A DNA stretch of 64,000 nt from Spirosoma fluviale (GTDB taxonomy: Bacteria > Bacteroidota > Bacteroidia > Cytophagales > Cyclobacteriaceae): assembly GCA_945897085.1 (NCBI GenBank), contig CAMDEU010000001.1, positions 1 through 64,000 of the forward strand, in the 5' to 3' direction. The notes under the pieces are model-generated. The model was not told the DNA's origin. It worked only from the letters and a program-made list of their open reading frames with translations, and searched no databases. The position numbers and the translations under genes were made by a program. The stretch's first letter is position 1, and each line of letters opens with the position of its first letter. This document shows, piece by piece, positions 58,956-64,000 of this stretch.

Positions 58956-60216
58956 GGATTTGTTTTAAAGCAACTACAAACGCGTCTAATTCATCTTTGG
59001 TATTGTAGACATGAGTGGATACGCGAATGGCATTCACGCCTCCTTCAGGTACCTGCCGAATTCGAAATCCTGCTTTGCCCAATGCGTTGCCACAGGTTTG
59101 GTAGCTCATATTTTTAGGCCGGAAAGAAAGAAGTGAGATTCGTGATTCCTTTTCCACAGGGGTGAGGATATCTAGTTTGGAATTCATTTCAGAAAGCCCA
59201 TCTAGCAGGTGCTGGTTGAGGGTTCTGAGCCTGGTTTCGATGTTGGCTTTGCCTATTTTCTCATGGAATTCCGCGGCTGCCACCATACCTACGGCTAGGG
59301 ATCTGCTTTGGGTGCCGTAGTCAAAGCGCCTCGCGGACGGTACATAGCCTGCTAGGGTAGGGGGATTCACGGTCATGTTCCATCCTGTATCCGAATGCCC
59401 TCCAATCATAAGTGGGCGAACTTTTTCAAGTGCGGCCTCTTTAACATATAGAAATGCGGTGCCACTAGGACCCAACATCCATTTGTGGAAGCAACCTGCA
59501 TAAAAATCACAGCCCAGTGCATGGAGGTCTAGATTAAAGGTTCCTGCCCCATGTGCCCCATCTATCGCAGTGAGAATCCCGTGAGTTTGGGCTAGTTTGC
59601 AAATCTCCTGAATAGGAAATACCAGCCCTGTGGTGCAGGTCACATGGGGCAGGGCAATAACTTTAGTTTTGGGATTAATTAATTTTTGAACTTCAGTCAA
59701 ATTCTCTTCTTGTGTCGCTTTAGGTTCAAGAGTTCGAAGGACAATGCCATCGTATTTTGCTCTATTTAGCCAAGGGAGTGCATTTCCAACATGCTCGTGC
59801 GTAGTGAGTATGACTTCGTCTCCAGACTGCAGCGGTATGCCCCAGGCCAGGATATTGATTCCCTCCGTGGTGTTGTGTGTGATGGATAATTCCGTAGGTT
59901 GGATGCGGAGAAATTGAGCAAGCTGGATTCGCTCTTGATCCGAGTTTCCATATTCCCCGCTGGTATTGATGTCTCTATTACTTTTTTCTAGGGCATCGAG
60001 TACCGAAAAGGGTGCAGGGCCAAAGGTACCGTTGTTGAGGTAGATGCGGTCAGTGGTGAGGGGGAATTGGCTCCTTATTGCTTTCCAATAAGCTTCATCC
60101 TGCACAATGCCCGAAGGAAAAGGCGGTCTTTCCTCTTGAGGAAATGAAAATCCAGTTAGGGTGGGTAGGCTTAATCCTAGCCCTAGGTGTTGGATAAAGG
60201 TTCTTCGGCTGCTCAT
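58948..60216 (-). CDS. Aminotransferase class V-fold PLP enzyme with Tat-like signal
   Basis: MSSRRTFIQHLGLGLSLPTLTGFSFP N-terminus; IYLNNGTFGPAP, THNTTEGINILAWGI, AIDGAHGAGTFNLDLHALGCDFYAGCFHKWMLGPSGTAFLY. Confidence 0.9.
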   Translation of the reverse strand: MSSRRTFIQHLGLGLSLPTLTGFSFPQEERPPFPSGIVQDEAYWKAIRSQFPLTTDRIYLNNGTFGPAPFSVLDALEKSNRDINTSGEYGNSDQERIQLAQFLRIQPTELSITHNTTEGINILAWGIPLQSGDEVILTTHEHVGNALPWLNRAKYDGIVLRTLEPKATQEENLTEVQKLINPKTKVIALPHVTCTTGLVFPIQEICKLAQTHGILTAIDGAHGAGTFNLDLHALGCDFYAGCFHKWMLGPSGTAFLYVKEAALEKVRPLMIGGHSDTGWNMTVNPPTLAGYVPSARRFDYGTQSRSLAVGMVAAAEFHEKIGKANIETRLRTLNQHLLDGLSEMNSKLDILTPVEKESRISLLSFRPKNMSYQTCGNALGKAGFRIRQVPEGGVNAIRVSTHVYNTKDELDAFVVALKQILT

Positions 60217-60350
60217 GGGTCGCTTCTAAAGGAGTAAACTAATGAATATCAGCCGAATTTGGAATCCGTTGATCAAGTTTTCTAGTTTCTCAGGTTGCGC
60301 GTTAGTTTGAGGCTGTATTAACCAATCGCTCTGGGTCGGCCTTGCTGCTC

Positions 60351-61829
60351 TTATTCTCCAAGCTTAAGGCAATGATCTATGCAGGCGGGCACATCCTGAT
60401 CGTAGTGACTGACATAGATCAGAGTCATCGGCGAATGAAGTAGGATTGTTTGGAGGGTTTCTCGAAAAAGTTGGCGCTGTTGTTCGTCCATCCCCTGAGA
60501 GGCCTCATCTAGGATAAGGAGTTGCGGGTTTTTGATCAAAGCTCGGGCGAGGAGGGCCCAGCGCTGCTCTGCAAGGGTTAATCCGTGAAAATACCGATCG
60601 GATAGGTGCTGTAGCTTAAAGAAATCCATCCAAGCCTTTGCTTGGCTTTCTTCCTGCTGACTTGCCTTTCTATACAATCCCATGGTGTCTGTCAATCCCG
60701 AGAGGATGACTTTCTGTAGGCTCTGGTTTCTTGGAAAGAAGCGTCCTAGCTCGGGAGCTACAAATCCTATGGGCCGCTTGAGGTCCCAAATGCTTTCGCC
60801 TGTTCCCCTTTTTTTACCAAAAAGGGAGAATTTTTGAGAATAGGCTTGTGGGTTTTCTCCGATCAGCAAACTGATAAGCGTCGATTTACCGCTCCCATTT
60901 TGTCCAGAAAGCCTCCATAGCTCCCCGGCTTCCACTTTCCAACTGAAGCTGTCTAGGATTAGCTTATCTCCATAGCGGATGCTGACTTGATCTAGTTCTA
61001 CTACGCGGCCTTCTGATCGAGGAATAGCTGGAAGGAGCTGCGGAAGTAGGGATAGGTCCCAGGGTAAGTTAAATTCGGATGCACTGGGGAGGATGAAATC
61101 CTTCCGCTCCCAGGTGCGGAGACTCCCATTTTCTGCTAGTTGAGCCACCTGGGTGATTTGGGAGGGAATCTCGTGGGAGTTGGTCGTGAGCAGGACATGT
61201 ATGCCTTGGCGGATACATTCTTCCAAAAAATCCCCAAAGGCACTTCTACTTTCTTGATCTAGTCCGGTTAGAGGCTGGTCCATTAGGAACATTTTCGGCT
61301 GTCTTAATAAGCCTAAAGCGAGAGATAAGCGTCTCGTTTCCCCATTGGAAAGAGCTAGTACGGAACGCTCAAGTAGCGGTTGTAATCGAAGGAGTTCTGC
61401 TACTTTTTTAATGGTCCAAGGCCCAGGAATGGAGGGGCTGTTTTTATGGAGGTAGGCGCTTACCGTTAGCGTATCATCTACTGCTTCACTGTTGAAGCGC
61501 TGTTGGTAGTAAAAATTCTGGAGGCCAGCCGTGTTTCGAATTTGATAGTCCTGTGAGATCAGCGCCATCAAGTCACGGAAACTATAGACCTGACCCTCCT
61601 TATTTTTTTGTTGAGTATACGTTGCCGAAAAGGGCCTGTCAACGGTTCCTTTTTGTAGGAGAGTTCTCCCAAGAAGGGTTTCTAAGAATCCTGTCAACGC
61701 CCTACCTGAATCTCCAAATACCGCCCAATGTTCGCCCTGCTTCCAGGTGAAGTGGAGGTCTTCAAAGAGTGTAGCTCCTCGATAATTGACCTGCGCAGCT
61801 ACGACTTGAAGGAGAGTTGGGTCGGACAT
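60351..61829 (-). CDS. Twin-NBD ABC ATP-binding protein (ModF-like architecture)
   Basis: Two ABC domains: NBD1 with LSNGETRRLSLALGLLRQPKMFLMDQPLTGLD, NBD2 with LSGQNGSGKSTLISLL and LLILDEASQGMD. Confidence 0.88.
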   Translation of the reverse strand: MSDPTLLQVVAAQVNYRGATLFEDLHFTWKQGEHWAVFGDSGRALTGFLETLLGRTLLQKGTVDRPFSATYTQQKNKEGQVYSFRDLMALISQDYQIRNTAGLQNFYYQQRFNSEAVDDTLTVSAYLHKNSPSIPGPWTIKKVAELLRLQPLLERSVLALSNGETRRLSLALGLLRQPKMFLMDQPLTGLDQESRSAFGDFLEECIRQGIHVLLTTNSHEIPSQITQVAQLAENGSLRTWERKDFILPSASEFNLPWDLSLLPQLLPAIPRSEGRVVELDQVSIRYGDKLILDSFSWKVEAGELWRLSGQNGSGKSTLISLLIGENPQAYSQKFSLFGKKRGTGESIWDLKRPIGFVAPELGRFFPRNQSLQKVILSGLTDTMGLYRKASQQEESQAKAWMDFFKLQHLSDRYFHGLTLAEQRWALLARALIKNPQLLILDEASQGMDEQQRQLFRETLQTILLHSPMTLIYVSHYDQDVPACIDHCLKLGE

Positions 61830-61974
61830 GTGGTGGAGGAATGCGGAGATTTAAGCAAATAGATTCAATGATTTTGATTCAATTTAATTTTTAAAACCAG
61901 TCGAAGTAATTTTATATTAAAAACGGATTTTTAGTTAATTATTTATTTGTGATTCAAGTGAATTAGAATCTTTT

Positions 61975-62352
61975 TTAATCAATTGGATACGGAATAAAGA
62001 CAAAGCTGGTAAAGGCTCCATCCATCACAAATAAGCAACAAAATTCGTCGGGGTCCTTGTAGTTTTTGGTGAAGTCTTCGAGTCCCTCTTCTGCAATCAG
62101 GGTACGCTGCACAAACTCATCCACGTAGGTGATGAAGTAGTTCCAATCCAAGTCTTTTTCGGCTTTGCCGATAAAGATTTTTCCGATGGGTTGCATGTCT
62201 TTGCAAATAGGGAAAATAGGAAAGTTAGAAAATCCCTTGGACCGTACTTGGTAGGAGGCCTCTTTGAGTATATCACAGACTTTGACAAAGTCGCTGGTGA
62301 TCGTACCTAGGTATTTCCCACTCAGTTCGGGATCATTGAAATCAGAGATCAT
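61975..62352 (-). CDS. Conserved hypothetical protein
   Basis: Complete ORF MISDFNDPELSGKYLGTITSDFVKVCDILKEASYQV..., ATGA overlap with the rlmD-like gene. Confidence 0.75.
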   Translation of the reverse strand: MISDFNDPELSGKYLGTITSDFVKVCDILKEASYQVRSKGFSNFPIFPICKDMQPIGKIFIGKAEKDLDWNYFITYVDEFVQRTLIAEEGLEDFTKNYKDPDEFCCLFVMDGAFTSFVFIPYPID

Positions 62353-63755
62353 GGCTTTAGGGTTAGTCGTACCACATTTTCTACATGGTAGGTTTGAGGA
62401 AACATGTCTACAGGCTGCACCTTTTCTACCTGATAGCGCTCACCCAATAAGGCTAGATCTCGAGCCTGGGTGGCAGGATTGCAGGAAACGTATACAATTA
62501 CTGGGGCAGCGATTTGAAGAAGCATTTCAATGACTTTTTCGTCCATTCCTGCCCGAGGAGGGTCGGTGATGATCAAATCTGGTTTGGCATGGTTTGCTAT
62601 AAATTCATCGTTCAGGATATCCTTCATGTCACCCGCATAGAAGAGGGTGTTTTCAATCCCATTCAGCTGAGAGTTGAGCCGGGCATCTTCAATGGCTGCA
62701 GCTACATATTCCACCCCTATAACTTGTTTTGCCTGCTTGGCCACAAAGTTGGCAATGGTACCCGTGCCGGTGTAGAGATCGTATACCACCTCATCTCCTT
62801 GGAGCTGCGCAAATTCGCGTACGACCTTGTAGAGTTCGTAGGCTTGGTCAGAATTGGTTTGGTAGAAGGATTTGGGTCCGATCCGAAACCGTAATCCTTC
62901 CATTTGCTCCTCGATGTAGGGGAGGCCTGAAAAAGTTACTAGGTCTAAATCATTGAAAGTTTCGTTGCCTTTGGTATTGATCACATAGAGTAGGCAAGTT
63001 ATTTCGGGGAAAGTCTCCTTCAAAAAGGTCATTACCTTAGAAATTGACTCTGGGTCATTTTCTCCAAATTGAACAATGACCATCGTTTCTCCCGTACTGG
63101 TGGTACGAATAATCAGGTTACGAAGTACTCCTTCCTGATTGCGGATTGCGTAGAAGGAAATTCCATTTGCTCGGGCAAAAGTTCGAAGGCCATTTCGTAC
63201 TGCATTGGAAATACCACCCTGCAAGTAGCAGTGCTCGATATCGATGATTTTATCAAACATCTTTGGGATGTGAAAGCCCAAAGCGTTGCGTTCAAATTCT
63301 TGGTCTGAGTCGATTTCCTCGCGAGTGAGCCAGCGGGAGTTTGAAAAAGTAAAATCTAGTTTGTTGCGGTAGTACTGGGTATTCGCAGAGGCTAGGAGCG
63401 GAGCAACTTCCGGAATAGGTACTTTGGCGATCCGTTCAAACTGATCCACCACCTGTTGCCGCTTGTATTGCTGTTGAAGTTCGTAAGTGATGTGCTGCCA
63501 TTTGCAGCCACCACAGGTTCCAAAATGAGCACAAAAAGGTTCGATTCGGTCTTTGGAGTAGGAGTGGAACTTCACCACTTCCCCTTCCATAAATGAGCTT
63601 TTGCCTTTGGTAATCCGCACATCCACCACATCTCCAGGGGCGACTTGATTCACAAACACCACCTTTCCCTCGTGGTAACCTAGGCACTTGCCTTCTGTAG
63701 CAATCCGTTCGATGGTCAGGTCGGTGATGACCTTATGTTTCATTTTTCTTGACAT
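62349..63755 (-). CDS. rlmD: 23S rRNA (uracil-5-)-methyltransferase, RlmD/RumA family
   Basis: TRAM domain, CAHFGTCGGCKWQHITYELQ Fe-S motif, VVYDLYTGTGTIANFVAKQAKQVIGVEYV, DPPRAGMDEKVI, YVSCNPATQARDL. Confidence 0.93.
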   Translation of the reverse strand: MSRKMKHKVITDLTIERIATEGKCLGYHEGKVVFVNQVAPGDVVDVRITKGKSSFMEGEVVKFHSYSKDRIEPFCAHFGTCGGCKWQHITYELQQQYKRQQVVDQFERIAKVPIPEVAPLLASANTQYYRNKLDFTFSNSRWLTREEIDSDQEFERNALGFHIPKMFDKIIDIEHCYLQGGISNAVRNGLRTFARANGISFYAIRNQEGVLRNLIIRTTSTGETMVIVQFGENDPESISKVMTFLKETFPEITCLLYVINTKGNETFNDLDLVTFSGLPYIEEQMEGLRFRIGPKSFYQTNSDQAYELYKVVREFAQLQGDEVVYDLYTGTGTIANFVAKQAKQVIGVEYVAAAIEDARLNSQLNGIENTLFYAGDMKDILNDEFIANHAKPDLIITDPPRAGMDEKVIEMLLQIAAPVIVYVSCNPATQARDLALLGERYQVEKVQPVDMFPQTYHVENVVRLTLKP

Positions 63756-63885
63756 TGCCGTAAAATTAGGAAAAAAGGGACAGGTTTAGACCAAATTCTC
63801 CAAGCGAGGTACGCTTTGATCCCACAATTTGCCTGCTTAGGCCTTTGTTTCTAGCATTTTTCTATCTTTAGGACTAAATAAGGGT

Positions 63886-64000
63886 ATGAACTATACGAAT
63901 AAAGTGGTACTTATCACAGGAGCCACCTCAGGAATAGGAGAGGCCTGTGCAGCTGCATTTGGTGCAGCAGGCGCCAAGCTAGTCATCACAGGAAGGAATC
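63886..64000 (+). CDS. Short-chain dehydrogenase/reductase, partial at the right edge
   Basis: MNYTNKVVLITGATSGIGEACAAAFGAAGAKLVITGRN contains the SDR TGxxxGIG motif; runs off the window. Confidence 0.93.
   Translation, partial: MNYTNKVVLITGATSGIGEACAAAFGAAGAKLVITGRN

Overview
The window looks like a chromosomal segment from a Bacteroidota bacterium, probably Cytophagales/Cyclobacteriaceae. This is inferred from protein family content and TAnnTTTG-type promoter boxes, not from a database search. It is mostly housekeeping DNA: partial purL, xseAB, dapA, ligA, metG, ssb, lysS, an lptD-like gene, an amidase, folB, dtd, thiL, mce, two A-type Fe-S carrier genes, gcvT, comB-like and rlmD. It also holds two RND efflux operons (TetR/TolC/MFP/AcrB-like and CusA-like/TolC/MFP) and a tightly coupled aromatic amino acid operon (DAHP synthase-chorismate mutase, aroB, aroA, pheA, aminotransferase, tyrA). 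I saw no tRNA, rRNA, CRISPR array, IS element or prophage. The strongest non-obvious signal is an apparent Phe/Tyr transcription attenuator upstream of the aromatic operon: an unannotated 31-aa leader peptide (MFITAAIYFSFFYFYFRQKNRIGAVYCLAKN), a GAAA-loop intrinsic terminator, and a 9-nt antiterminator pairing, with a truncated DAHP-synthase relic further upstream. Other points of interest are a ~143-aa insertion in the HhH region of LigA, an asymmetrically degenerate twin-NBD ABC protein, a WD40-DivIVA-folB coupled cluster, a response-regulator relic in front of the CusA-like operon, and a hairpin-rich intergenic region next to ssb.
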